Positions 8,277 to 16,409 of a stretch of 44,529 nt of DNA are shown piece by piece (the stretch's first letter is position 1; each line of letters begins with the position of its first letter). Under the pieces are notes generated by a model. That model did no database searches. It was not told the DNA's origin and saw only the letters and a list, made by a program, of their open reading frames with translations. Made by a program: the position numbers and the translations under genes. Source of the stretch: an uncultured Clostridium sp. Its GTDB lineage: Bacteria > Bacillota_I > Bacilli_A > RF39 > UBA660. The DNA lies in the NCBI GenBank assembly GCA_902493795.1, contig CABUQZ010000014.1, positions 1 through 44,529 of the forward strand, read 5' to 3'.

Positions 8277-9253
8277 TGAACGTATCTATCATTGGAACTG
8301 GTGCGTATGGAATTGCTCTTGCTTTAATGTTTCATAAAAACAATTGTAATATTAAAATGTGGACTAAATTTGAAGAAGAGAAGAATTCTATATTAAAAAA
8401 CAGAATTAATGAAAAAGTTTTGCCTGGCGTAAAATTACCTGATGATATAACTATTTCAACTAATTTTAATGAAGTAGTAGAGAACGCAAAATTAATAGTA
8501 ATTGCTGTTCCTGCTGGGTTTGTTGATGATATCAGTGTTTTGTTAAAAGATGTAATCAAAAAAGACCAATACGTATTGATTGCTTCTAAAGGAATTGAAC
8601 GTGATAGTTGCCTTTTTGTAACTGATATTTTTACTAAACATATAAAATCTCGTAAATATGCAGTTATATCAGGACCATCTTTTGCTGTTGATATGGTAAC
8701 AAATTGTCCTATTGGAATGAGTATTGCAAGTTCTAATAAACAAACTATAAAACTAGTAAAGAGTCTTTTAGAAAACGATTCTTTAAAACTTAGAGAAACA
8801 AAAGATGTGATTGGTGTTGAAATTTGTGGATCTATTAAAAACGTAATAGCAATAGCAGCAGGAATACTTGATGGTTTAGGATTTCCTGAATCTACTCAAG
8901 CAATGTTTATAACTGAATCAGTTCACGATATAAAAGAATTAATTAATAAGCTTGGTGGAGATAAGAAAACAATCCTTTCTTTTGCAGGATTTGGTGATTT
9001 ATTATTAACAGCAACAAGTAAAAAAAGTAGAAACTTTACTTATGGTTATATGTTAGGTAAAAAAGAAAGTAAAGAAAAAATAGATAATTACGTGCAAAAT
9101 ACAACAATAGAAGGATTATATACAATAAAATCAATATATAAGTTATTAAAAAATAAAAAAGTAAAAATTCCTATAATAAATTTAATTTATGATATTATAG
9201 AAAATAAGAAAACAGTAGATGAATTACCACAATTTTTATTAGAAAAAAAATAA
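8276..9253 (+). CDS. gpsA: NAD(P)-dependent glycerol-3-phosphate dehydrogenase
   Basis: Reduces dihydroxyacetone phosphate to sn-glycerol-3-phosphate, the backbone of phospholipids and of glycerol-phosphate polymers. The N terminus has the Rossmann loop GTGAYGIALA, then AVPAGFV and SKGIERD. The catalytic Lys lies in the segment GSIKNVIAIAAG, followed by GLGFPESTQA and the SRNFTYGYMLG region. The length of 325 residues is typical. The start is GTG 8276, overlapping the yebC stop, with the GGAGGTGA ribosome site inside the end of yebC. A phosphoglycerol transferase gene lies two genes downstream. Confidence 0.96.
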   Translation: MNVSIIGTGAYGIALALMFHKNNCNIKMWTKFEEEKNSILKNRINEKVLPGVKLPDDITISTNFNEVVENAKLIVIAVPAGFVDDISVLLKDVIKKDQYVLIASKGIERDSCLFVTDIFTKHIKSRKYAVISGPSFAVDMVTNCPIGMSIASSNKQTIKLVKSLLENDSLKLRETKDVIGVEICGSIKNVIAIAAGILDGLGFPESTQAMFITESVHDIKELINKLGGDKKTILSFAGFGDLLLTATSKKSRNFTYGYMLGKKESKEKIDNYVQNTTIEGLYTIKSIYKLLKNKKVKIPIINLIYDIIENKKTVDELPQFLLEKK

Positions 9254-9261
9254 AGTATATG

Positions 9262-9321
9262 TTATACTGAGTAAAGTATTGATTATAAAAAAGCAATACA
9301 TTTAATCAGTATAATTTTTTT
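9262..9321 (+). terminator. two-tier hairpin with T run (terminator or attenuator)
   Basis: TTATACTGA (9262-9270) pairs with TCAGTATAA (9306-9314), and nested inside GTATTG (9276-9281) pairs with CAATAC (9294-9299). Seven T residues follow, and the ribosome site GGGGGAG of the next gene starts right after them (9322). It may end or partly end the gpsA transcript and so limit expression of the two membrane genes downstream. Confidence 0.65.
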
Positions 9322-9335
9322 GGGGGAGATATCAT

Positions 9336-9686
9336 ATGTCAGAAATTTTGTTATTTGTATGTCCTAGCTTACTAGCTTTAGACATATATAGAAGAATATC
9401 AGTTAGCGAAACAAAAAAAGATTTAGTATCTTACTTATCGACATTTGGAACATTTATGGTTTTAATTAATATGTTATCATTACTAGTTATAAAGTTTTAT
9501 TCAAGTGTTGATGAACAACTACTTTCTTATTTAACTGATAGGTTATCATTTAGTTACAAATATTTAATTGTTGCATTGGTTTTTGCAGTAATCATATCTT
9601 TCGTTTATGATTATTTAGAGAAAAATTTTAAGTTTAGAGTAAAGGTAGAAAAAAATTCAAAAGAAAAGAAAGTAAATAAAAAGTAG
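9336..9686 (+). CDS. small three-span membrane protein
   Basis: 116 residues, unrecognised. Three hydrophobic segments are seen at about 1-16, 36-53 and 75-93, followed by a basic Lys-rich tail that should be cytoplasmic. The start ATG is seven bases after GGGGGAG. It is separated from the phosphoglycerol transferase by a single base, so the two are surely co-translated; the small protein may be a membrane partner or chaperone of that enzyme (inference from position only). Confidence 0.7.
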   Translation: MSEILLFVCPSLLALDIYRRISVSETKKDLVSYLSTFGTFMVLINMLSLLVIKFYSSVDEQLLSYLTDRLSFSYKYLIVALVFAVIISFVYDYLEKNFKFRVKVEKNSKEKKVNKK

Positions 9687-9687
9687 T

Positions 9688-11214
9688 ATGAAAAAAATAT
9701 TAAAAGCATTTATACCAATATTTGTACTATTAATATCTTTCTTAATTTTTTCTGCTAAATGGGCTTTAAAAACTTTCTCTAATGTAACTATTGATGAGAT
9801 AGTATATCATTTAATGGTTCCTATAGAAGGAACTAATATGGATACGATATATAGCTTTATTTTTGAAGTAATTCCAATTACTATTATTGTGGCAACTATA
9901 GTTAATCTTTATCTTTTTTATAAGTCTAAAACTAAGGTAACTTTTGAGTTTAGTTTTAAAGATAAGTTAAAAAGTATTCAGATATTTCCTCTTAGAATAA
10001 AAACATTATATAAGGGATTAGCTGTTTTTGTTCTTGGTATTACTCTTTTATATTTTTCTACTACTGATTTAGGAATAATACCTTATATAAAAGCACAATT
10101 ACAACGTTCAACTTTTATAGAAGAGAATTATGTAGATCCTAGCACTGTAAAAATAACATTTCCTAAAGAAAAGAATAATTTGATTTATATTTATCTTGAA
10201 TCTATGGAGAATACTTATAAGTCAAGAAGTACTGGTGGTGCAATGGATAGTAATTTGATTCTAGATCTTACTAAATTAGAAAATGGTAATATTTCTTTTA
10301 AACCAGGAGTTAGAAATATATATGGTAGTGGTTATACTATGGGATCAATGGTTTCTCAGACAGCTGGTATTCCAATAAAAATTGCAGTTAGTCAAGAATC
10401 ATGGAACGCTAGAGAAAATATTCTTCCTGGGGCTATAACAATTGGAAATATTTTAGATAAAGAAGGATATAATCAAATGATTATGTTTGGATCTGATGGA
10501 TCTTTTGCATCTCGTAAAACATTCTTTGAAAATCATGGTAACTATAAAGTTTGGGATCTTTATTCCGCAATAGATGAAGGAAAAATGACTAAAGATGATA
10601 CTGTTTTCTGGGGATTTGATGATTCACATTTATTTACCTATGCTAAAGAAAAAGTACTAGAACTTGCAAAAAGTGATAAACCTTTTAATTTAACTCTTTT
10701 AACTGTTAATACTCATGCTGAAGATGGATATCTTGAAGAGTCTTGTTCTAAAAAATATGATGATCAATATTCTAATGTTATTTCATGTTCTTCAAAACAG
10801 GTTAGTGAGTTCATTAATTGGGTAAAGCAACAAGATTTTTATCAAAATACAACTATTATATTAGTTGGTGATCATACAACTATGGATATAGATTATTTTA
10901 AAGATATTGATAAAAACTATGTAAGAACTGTATATAATGTTATAATTAATCCGAAAAACAAAATAGATGAGTTAAATGTTAATAGGGTATGTTCTGTTGT
11001 AGATATGTTTCCAACAACTCTTGCTAGTTTAGGAGCAGAAATAGAAGGAAATCGTTTAGGACTTGGGGTAAATCTTTTCTCAAATGAAAAAACAATTTTA
11101 GAAAAATACGATTATAAGTATGTAGATGAAGAGTTGAGAAAGACTTCAATATTTTATAATAATAGATTTATCCTTAACAAAGAATATGAAGATAGCCTTA
11201 CAAAAGAAAGCTAA
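9688..11214 (+). CDS. phosphoglycerol transferase, OpgB/LtaS superfamily
   Basis: Membrane-bound, sulfatase-fold enzyme that transfers glycerol phosphate from phosphatidylglycerol to a glycan or lipid acceptor outside the cell. There are three membrane spans at about 6-24, 55-78 and 107-125, then the catalytic domain. Key residues: Glu171 in YLESMENT (metal ligand), the likely nucleophile Thr217 in SGYTMGSMVSQ, and the metal-binding LVGDH at 392-396. YTMGSMVSQTAG and FGSDGSFASRKTFF resemble OpgB/MdoB (phosphoglycerol transferase I) more than LtaS of Staphylococcus; HLMVPIEGTN near residues 41-50 is seen in Firmicutes relatives. The enzyme has fewer spans than LtaS (five). Whether its product is lipoteichoic acid or a decorated glycan is open. 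Confidence 0.88.
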   Translation: MKKILKAFIPIFVLLISFLIFSAKWALKTFSNVTIDEIVYHLMVPIEGTNMDTIYSFIFEVIPITIIVATIVNLYLFYKSKTKVTFEFSFKDKLKSIQIFPLRIKTLYKGLAVFVLGITLLYFSTTDLGIIPYIKAQLQRSTFIEENYVDPSTVKITFPKEKNNLIYIYLESMENTYKSRSTGGAMDSNLILDLTKLENGNISFKPGVRNIYGSGYTMGSMVSQTAGIPIKIAVSQESWNARENILPGAITIGNILDKEGYNQMIMFGSDGSFASRKTFFENHGNYKVWDLYSAIDEGKMTKDDTVFWGFDDSHLFTYAKEKVLELAKSDKPFNLTLLTVNTHAEDGYLEESCSKKYDDQYSNVISCSSKQVSEFINWVKQQDFYQNTTIILVGDHTTMDIDYFKDIDKNYVRTVYNVIINPKNKIDELNVNRVCSVVDMFPTTLASLGAEIEGNRLGLGVNLFSNEKTILEKYDYKYVDEELRKTSIFYNNRFILNKEYEDSLTKES

Positions 11215-11225
11215 AAAAAGAAAAT

Positions 11226-11250
11226 GACAATTTTAGAATTGTCTTTTTTT
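11226..11250 (+). terminator. terminator after phosphoglycerol transferase
   Basis: GACAATT (11226-11232) pairs with AATTGTC (11237-11243), followed by T residues to 11250. It separates the gpsA group from the WXG100-like cassette. Confidence 0.85.
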
Positions 11251-11310
11251 GTTGTTAGTTTTTCATATTTGTTGTACAATTAATTTATACAATATTACGG
11301 AGGTGATAGT

Positions 11311-12426
11311 ATGGAAGATGCTGCACAAACATTTGAAAAAAAAGATTATACAAAAGTTGATTTTCCAGCTGTTAGCGATATAGTCTCTGAATGGACAACT
11401 ACAGTTTCTTTATACAATGATTCTTATGTAAAAGCACAAGAAGATGCAACATTTAAATCTTTAGAACAATTGGAATTATCTGGTGGATTTCCTAAAAAAT
11501 TTGATGATGTAATGGAAAGTCTTGCTACTTCTGTTAATGGATATATTACTGAACTTAATTCTTATATTGATGAGTTATCAGCAGAAGACGAAACTTTGAA
11601 AGGATTATTCCCACCACCACCTGGAGGCGGTGGTCCTAAGGGTCCTAATGGCCCTAAAGGACCAGGCGAACCTGAAAATCCAGAAATTAATCCAGAAACT
11701 GGAATTGATAATGTTGAAAAGCAACTTTCTTATCTTAGTGATATTTCATTATCTGATTTACAAAATGTTGTAGATATACTTAATACGATTGCGACTGATA
11801 ATAAAATTAGTATAGATGAGTTATTGAATAATGAAACATTAGGTGCTCAAATAAAAGAAATGTTACTTAAAAATGTTAAATTGTCTGAAACTTATAAACA
11901 AATGATTGAAGAAGGATCAGTAATTTCTTTGGTAACAAGTTTGAAATCATTAGTAAATGGAGAAGTTAAAGAAGCATTTGGACTTGATGAAGATACAGAA
12001 TTAACACTTAAGAGTTATTTAGTAAATATTGCAAAAGATAATAACTTAGAGTATTCTGACTTAATTAAAGTAGATACTAATTCTAATATTTTAAAAACTG
12101 CTTTATCATCTATGAAAAGCGTTAATTCTTCTTTACAAGCGTTTACAAAGGATGACGTACAATCTAAATTGCTTGCAATTTATGATGGAGATTTAACTGA
12201 TATGAAAATAGATGATGTATCTCAAAATATTATCAAATCTCATATTGATGTTTTATCTTCTTTAACTGATATAAATTATGAAGAATTGTTAACTGAACCT
12301 CTTTATGCTGAGGAAATGATGAATGTTACAGAAAGATTGCAAAGAACTACACTTTTTGCTGATTTATTATCAAATTGTAAAGGTTCTTCAAGTATTCTTT
12401 CTTCATTAGGTACGAAGGAGGGATAA
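11311..12426 (+). CDS. unknown protein, helical head, Pro/Gly hinge, three repeats
   Basis: 371 residues, not recognised. Residues 1-97 are predicted helical and could fold as a WXG-like hairpin, though no W-x-G is present. Residues 101-130 form an abrupt Pro/Gly-rich hinge (PPPPGGGGPKGP and on). The rest is helical with three spaced repeats: around 154-185 (IATDNKISIDELL), 234-265 (IAKDNNLEYSDLI) and 310-341 (SSLTDINYEELL), 76-80 residues apart. No signal peptide or membrane span is seen, which fits export by a non-Sec route such as type VII secretion, or a cytoplasmic role. First gene of a four-gene unit; ATG 11311 follows CGGAGGTGAT. The next gene starts two bases after its end. Confidence 0.75.
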   Translation: MEDAAQTFEKKDYTKVDFPAVSDIVSEWTTTVSLYNDSYVKAQEDATFKSLEQLELSGGFPKKFDDVMESLATSVNGYITELNSYIDELSAEDETLKGLFPPPPGGGGPKGPNGPKGPGEPENPEINPETGIDNVEKQLSYLSDISLSDLQNVVDILNTIATDNKISIDELLNNETLGAQIKEMLLKNVKLSETYKQMIEEGSVISLVTSLKSLVNGEVKEAFGLDEDTELTLKSYLVNIAKDNNLEYSDLIKVDTNSNILKTALSSMKSVNSSLQAFTKDDVQSKLLAIYDGDLTDMKIDDVSQNIIKSHIDVLSSLTDINYEELLTEPLYAEEMMNVTERLQRTTLFADLLSNCKGSSSILSSLGTKEG

Positions 12427-12427
12427 T

Positions 12428-12799
12428 ATGGCGTATTATATAAAAGTTAATTGGTCACAACTAAAAAAAATGAGTGAAAATACTTTGAAAAATTCAAGCG
12501 ATTTTGAAGCCTCTCGATTGAAATTTCAAGAAATAATTAATTCTTTAGGAGAGTGTTGGACAGGAATAGATTCTGATGCATTTATAAAAAATTGTAATCA
12601 ATTTTTGAATAGTCTAAAAGATAATACAATGTATTTTCAAGCTTTAGGTGAATATTTCGATAAAGGTTCAAAAGTTTATAGTGGTGTAGTAAATACCCAT
12701 TCTGAACAAGTAAAAAAATTAAATGATTTATTAGAAGAAGATAAAAATAAATATAAGATGTATGATGAGAATAATATGGGAGGTGGTATTAATGTCTAA
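12428..12799 (+). CDS. WXG100/ESAT-6-like protein A
   Basis: 123 residues, close to the 100-residue WXG100 size, predicted as a helical hairpin with the turn motif W44-T45-G46 near the middle and no signal peptide. WXG100 proteins are exported as dimers by type VII (ESX/Ess) systems and often act as partners of larger substrates. It shares a ribosome site region with the end of the previous gene (GGAGGGAT) and its last eight bases overlap the next gene. The family call rests on length, helical pattern and motif position. The usual export signal YxxxD/E near the C terminus has a loose candidate in YKMYDEN. Confidence 0.78.
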   Translation: MAYYIKVNWSQLKKMSENTLKNSSDFEASRLKFQEIINSLGECWTGIDSDAFIKNCNQFLNSLKDNTMYFQALGEYFDKGSKVYSGVVNTHSEQVKKLNDLLEEDKNKYKMYDENNMGGGINV

Positions 12800-13106
12800 G
12801 ATTGGAATTGATACAGATACTCTTATGGATAAGATTCAGTCATTAAAAGAAGAAAAGAAAAAAATGGATGAAGTTTTAGAAAACTTTAAAGGAGAATCTT
12901 TAAAAATAGATAATTATTGGTCTGGTAATACAGGTGATATGGTTAAAGAGTCTTTGACAGATTATGCATCTCAATTTGATTTTATAAGTAGTAAATTAGA
13001 AAATTATATAATATTCCTTGAAAAGGTATCAGCAGCTTATGAAAATGAAGATGCTGGAATAAATAAGAAAATTGATTCAAATAGTGGGATTTTAGTTAAG
13101 AAGTAG
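12792..13106 (+). CDS. WXG100/ESAT-6-like protein B
   Basis: 104 residues with two predicted helices separated by W43-S44-G45 (NYWSGNTG), a textbook WXG100 layout; no signal peptide. The frame is open from 12762, but GGGAGGTGG at 12779-12787 positions the ribosome for ATG 12792, which overlaps the upstream stop by eight bases. Such tight coupling suggests equimolar production with protein A, and the pair may form a heterodimer, as ESAT-6 and CFP-10 do. The third member starts 11 bases later. Confidence 0.82.
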   Translation: MSKIGIDTDTLMDKIQSLKEEKKKMDEVLENFKGESLKIDNYWSGNTGDMVKESLTDYASQFDFISSKLENYIIFLEKVSAAYENEDAGINKKIDSNSGILVKK

Positions 13107-13117
13107 GAGGGATTGTT

Positions 13118-14641
13118 TTGGAAAAAGATACAAAAATATATGATTTAAATAAAGAACTTAGTACAATTGATACTTCTACTTTGACTACTTTAAGTACAAC
13201 AAATACTAGTGTTTTAGAAATCTTATCTGATAGAATATCTACTGTTACTAATAGTGCTAGTGATGATAATTGGGATGATGCTGTAAAAACGGGAATTAGT
13301 AGTGCAATTACAAGTATTACAGGATGTATAAATGATGTTATAACTTCTTGTAACTATATTGCTGATGCAAAACCTAAAATAGATAACTTAAAAAAATTAT
13401 GTAATGATTATGTTACTGAGTATGATAGTTATGAAAAAATGGGACCTGCACCTGATATGTATTTACAAGAAAAAGATGAAGAAGGTAATATAAAAAAAGT
13501 AAGAAATCCAGAATATGCTAGTTATATGACTAGAAAAAATGCATTTGAAGATTCTTTACCTAAACTTGCAGAAGAAGTACATAGAGTAGAAAATGCAATT
13601 AAAAATTATTTTAAAGCGATTGATTTATCTACTAATACAATTGATGGAAGCATTTATGTTGAAGGTTCCAGTGATATTCAATTTGATTATTCTAAATATT
13701 TTGATGGACGTATGGAAGTTGAGTTTGAAGGATGGGTAGATCCTCCTGTTGTCACTGAGACAGTTAATCCTGTAGAACACGTTGATGTAGAAGATGAATC
13801 TATAGCTGGAGCTAATGAAACTCAAAATCAAACTATTGATAGGCGTAGTGAAGGTCAATATGAAATAAAATATACAGATGGATCAGAAGTAGATGCTAAT
13901 AGAACTCAAACTGAAACCTATGAAGATATTAATAATGATGGAACAATTGATGATACTGATAAACTTATTTATGAAAAGATACATGATGATGGAACATTTA
14001 CTGATGCAAATGGAAATGTTTATGGATATATTCATGATGAGGAAAGCGATACTATTGGACTGGTTAGTTCTAGTACTACTCTTACTGATCAAGAATCTGG
14101 TGAAACTGTATATAATGAAGAGCAAGAAAGACTTGGTGCTTATACAGATGCGTTTGGTATAGATTATATTGAAGGAGAAGAAGAAATTAGTCAAAATGGA
14201 TATACTACTCATACTAGAACTGTTTCATATGGTAATGGTACTGATAGTGGAGAAAAAACTTATAGCTATACGGTAAAAGATGATGATCCAGCTTGTGGTG
14301 AATGTATAAATGGAGATGGAGATAGGATTGAGTACTTTAGAGGAGAGGATGATGTTCTTTACGAACGTGTTAATGGTGGAGAACCAGAAGTTCATGAACC
14401 AGCTATGGCGACATTTACAATATGTGATGATACTGGTAAGCTAATTGAGTCAATTGAAGTTGATGCAGAAAGTGAATTGGATATTCTAAAGATTAAGTCT
14501 TATCTTGATGATGGAAATTTAGCTTGTAATTATCCTAGTGGACAAGGTAGCGCAATGCTAGGACAATTATTATTAGGTGATACTGCTGTTTATGATGCTT
14601 GGACCGGTAAAGGATTTGAGTATCATATTGAATATAAGTAA
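13118..14641 (+). CDS. large acidic protein with WXG-like head and EF-hand-like loop
   Basis: 507 residues, unknown. Residues 1-170 are helical with Trp52 in NWDDAVKTG at the place where WXG/LXG proteins have their turn, so this may be the main substrate carried by the two small proteins. From about 180 the protein becomes a beta-type, Thr/Asp/Glu-rich region with many short strands. Residues 270-281 (DINNDGTIDDTD) match the Ca2+ loop of EF-hands and dockerins at positions 1, 3, 5, 7 and 12. Four cysteines lie late (393, 396, 436, 470). No toxin domain is recognised at the C terminus and no immunity gene follows. The start is TTG 13118, seven bases after AGGAGG. A terminator ends the unit. 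Confidence 0.75.
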   Translation: MEKDTKIYDLNKELSTIDTSTLTTLSTTNTSVLEILSDRISTVTNSASDDNWDDAVKTGISSAITSITGCINDVITSCNYIADAKPKIDNLKKLCNDYVTEYDSYEKMGPAPDMYLQEKDEEGNIKKVRNPEYASYMTRKNAFEDSLPKLAEEVHRVENAIKNYFKAIDLSTNTIDGSIYVEGSSDIQFDYSKYFDGRMEVEFEGWVDPPVVTETVNPVEHVDVEDESIAGANETQNQTIDRRSEGQYEIKYTDGSEVDANRTQTETYEDINNDGTIDDTDKLIYEKIHDDGTFTDANGNVYGYIHDEESDTIGLVSSSTTLTDQESGETVYNEEQERLGAYTDAFGIDYIEGEEEISQNGYTTHTRTVSYGNGTDSGEKTYSYTVKDDDPACGECINGDGDRIEYFRGEDDVLYERVNGGEPEVHEPAMATFTICDDTGKLIESIEVDAESELDILKIKSYLDDGNLACNYPSGQGSAMLGQLLLGDTAVYDAWTGKGFEYHIEYK

Positions 14642-14666
14642 TAATTAAAACAAAATTTGTTAAGTA

Positions 14667-14706
14667 ATTGATGCAAAAATTTTTCTATTTTCGCATCAAT
14701 TTTTTT
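14667..14706 (+). terminator. terminator of the WXG100-like cassette
   Basis: ATTGATGC (14667-14674) pairs with GCATCAAT (14693-14700), followed by T residues to 14706. The rest of the 219-base gap before lysS holds only the lysS promoter; no T-box leader motif is seen. Confidence 0.8.
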
Positions 14707-14806
14707 GTAAGAGAGGTTGTTATATGAATTGATATTTATTTGAAAAAGTTAAGATATTTTAATATTTGAATATATTTTATTTAAGCACTTTTTCTTTTTT
14801 CTATTA

Positions 14807-14835
14807 TTTACATATTTCATTTATTAATATATAAT
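14807..14835 (+). promoter_or_regulatory. strong sigma-A promoter for lysS
   Basis: TTTACA (14807-14812), 17-base spacer, TATAAT (14830-14835): 11 of 12 consensus bases. The start codon is 25 bases downstream. Confidence 0.8.
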
Positions 14836-14860
14836 ATTCTCAATTGAAAGGAAGTATATT

Positions 14861-16345
14861 ATGGAAAGAGAATTTACTGAACAAGAATTGGTAAGACGAG
14901 AAAAAGCAAAAAATATTCGAGAAATGGGAATGGACCCATTTGGACATAAGTTCAAACGTGATTCATATGCAGCTGATATAAAAGCCAAATATAGTGAAGT
15001 AGAGCATGACGCATTCGAAAATATAACTGATACTGCTACTGTTGCTGGAAGAATTATGTTTATTCGAAAAATGGGTAAAGCATCTTTCTTTACAATAAAT
15101 GATAAGACAGGTAGTATACAAATTTATATCTCTATAAATGATATTGGAGAAGAAAAATATGAGTTATTTAAAACAGCAGATATTGGAGATATAGTAGGTG
15201 TTCATGGAAAAATAATGAAGACAAGAACTGGTGAAGTAACTATCAAATGTTTAGAGTACACACATCTTGTTAAAGCATTAAAACCACTACCAGAAAAATT
15301 TCATGGATTAACAGATATTGAAGAGCGTTATAGAAGACGTTATGTTGACTTAATTATGAATGAGGATTCAAGACAAGTTGCCTTTATGCGTCCTAAAATA
15401 ATTAGATGTATTCAAAATTTCATGGATAACGAAGGATTTACTGAAGTAGAAACTCCAGTTTTAACAACACTTCTTACAGGTGCTAGTGCAAGACCTTTTG
15501 TTACTCATCATAATACTCAAGATATTGATATGTATTTAAGAATTGCTCTTGAATTGCCTTTAAAAAGACTTTTAGTAGGTGGAATGGAAGCAGTTTATGA
15601 AATCGGAAGAGTATTTAGAAATGAAGGAATGGATCCAAAACATAACCCTGAATTTACTCTTATGGAAGCATATCTTGCATATAGTGATCTTGAGGGAATG
15701 ATGGATTTAACTGAAAGAATGTACACTAAAATAGCAAAAGATGTTGTAGGTAAAATGACATATAACTGGTGTGGAAATGAAATAAATCTTGAAGGACCTT
15801 GGAAAAGAATCAGTATGACTGATGCTATTAAAGAACAAACAGGAATTGATTTCAAAAAAGAAATGAGTCTTGATGAAGCATTAAAACTTGCAAAAGAACA
15901 CGATATTTATGTAGAAGAACACGAAATGAGTGTAGGGCATATAATTAATAAATTCTTTGAAAAATATGTTGAGGAAACATTAATTCAACCAACATTCTTA
16001 TATGGTCATCCAATTGAAATAAGTCCTTTAACTAAAAAGAACCCAGATGACCCTAGATTTGTTGATAGATTCGAATTATTCATCGGTGGTAAAGAGTTTG
16101 CAAATGCTTACACTGAGTTAAATGATCCTGATGATCAATTAGAAAGATTTGAAGAACAATTAAAAGAAAGAGATAAAGGAAATGAAGAAGCAAATGACAT
16201 TGATATGGACTTTATCGAATCATTAGAATATGGAATGCCTCCAGCTGGTGGTATAGGATATGGAATAGATAGACTAGTAATGTTATTTACAGAACAGGAA
16301 ACAATAAGAGAAGTTATACTATTCCCAACAATGAAAGAGAAGTAA
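14861..16345 (+). CDS. lysS: lysyl-tRNA synthetase, class II
   Basis: Charges tRNA-Lys with lysine in the cytoplasm. An OB-fold anticodon-binding domain occupies roughly residues 55-140 (VAGRIMFIRKMGKASF). The class II catalytic core follows: motif 1 near FMDNEGFTEVETPVL, motif 2 in YEIGRVFRNEGMDPKHNPEFT, and motif 3 in GGIGYGIDRLVMLF near the C terminus. The length of 494 residues is normal for the bacterial enzyme. ATG 14861 follows GAAAGGAAG. Own promoter and terminator; no leader regulation visible. Confidence 0.98.
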   Translation: MEREFTEQELVRREKAKNIREMGMDPFGHKFKRDSYAADIKAKYSEVEHDAFENITDTATVAGRIMFIRKMGKASFFTINDKTGSIQIYISINDIGEEKYELFKTADIGDIVGVHGKIMKTRTGEVTIKCLEYTHLVKALKPLPEKFHGLTDIEERYRRRYVDLIMNEDSRQVAFMRPKIIRCIQNFMDNEGFTEVETPVLTTLLTGASARPFVTHHNTQDIDMYLRIALELPLKRLLVGGMEAVYEIGRVFRNEGMDPKHNPEFTLMEAYLAYSDLEGMMDLTERMYTKIAKDVVGKMTYNWCGNEINLEGPWKRISMTDAIKEQTGIDFKKEMSLDEALKLAKEHDIYVEEHEMSVGHIINKFFEKYVEETLIQPTFLYGHPIEISPLTKKNPDDPRFVDRFELFIGGKEFANAYTELNDPDDQLERFEEQLKERDKGNEEANDIDMDFIESLEYGMPPAGGIGYGIDRLVMLFTEQETIREVILFPTMKEK

Positions 16346-16362
16346 GATAATACTTCTTTTTT
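16337..16362 (+). terminator. terminator of lysS
   Basis: AGAAGTA (16338-16344) pairs with TACTTCT (16351-16357), six-base loop and a T run. The left arm covers the lysS stop codon. Confidence 0.7.
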
Positions 16363-16409
16363 CTTTTCTTTTTTTGTGATATTATATATTTATAAAGAGG
16401 ATGAAAAAG

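Noticed and set aside
13883..14212. 109-codon minus-strand and 89-codon plus-strand frames inside the large cassette protein
   Set aside because: Both are out-of-frame shadows of Asp/Thr-rich coding sequence; the Ile/Ser/Met-rich translations and lack of ribosome sites rule them out.
14642..14860. Gap before lysS considered as a T-box leader
   Set aside because: No conserved T-box sequence or specifier stem is seen, and the promoter is only 25 bases from the start codon.
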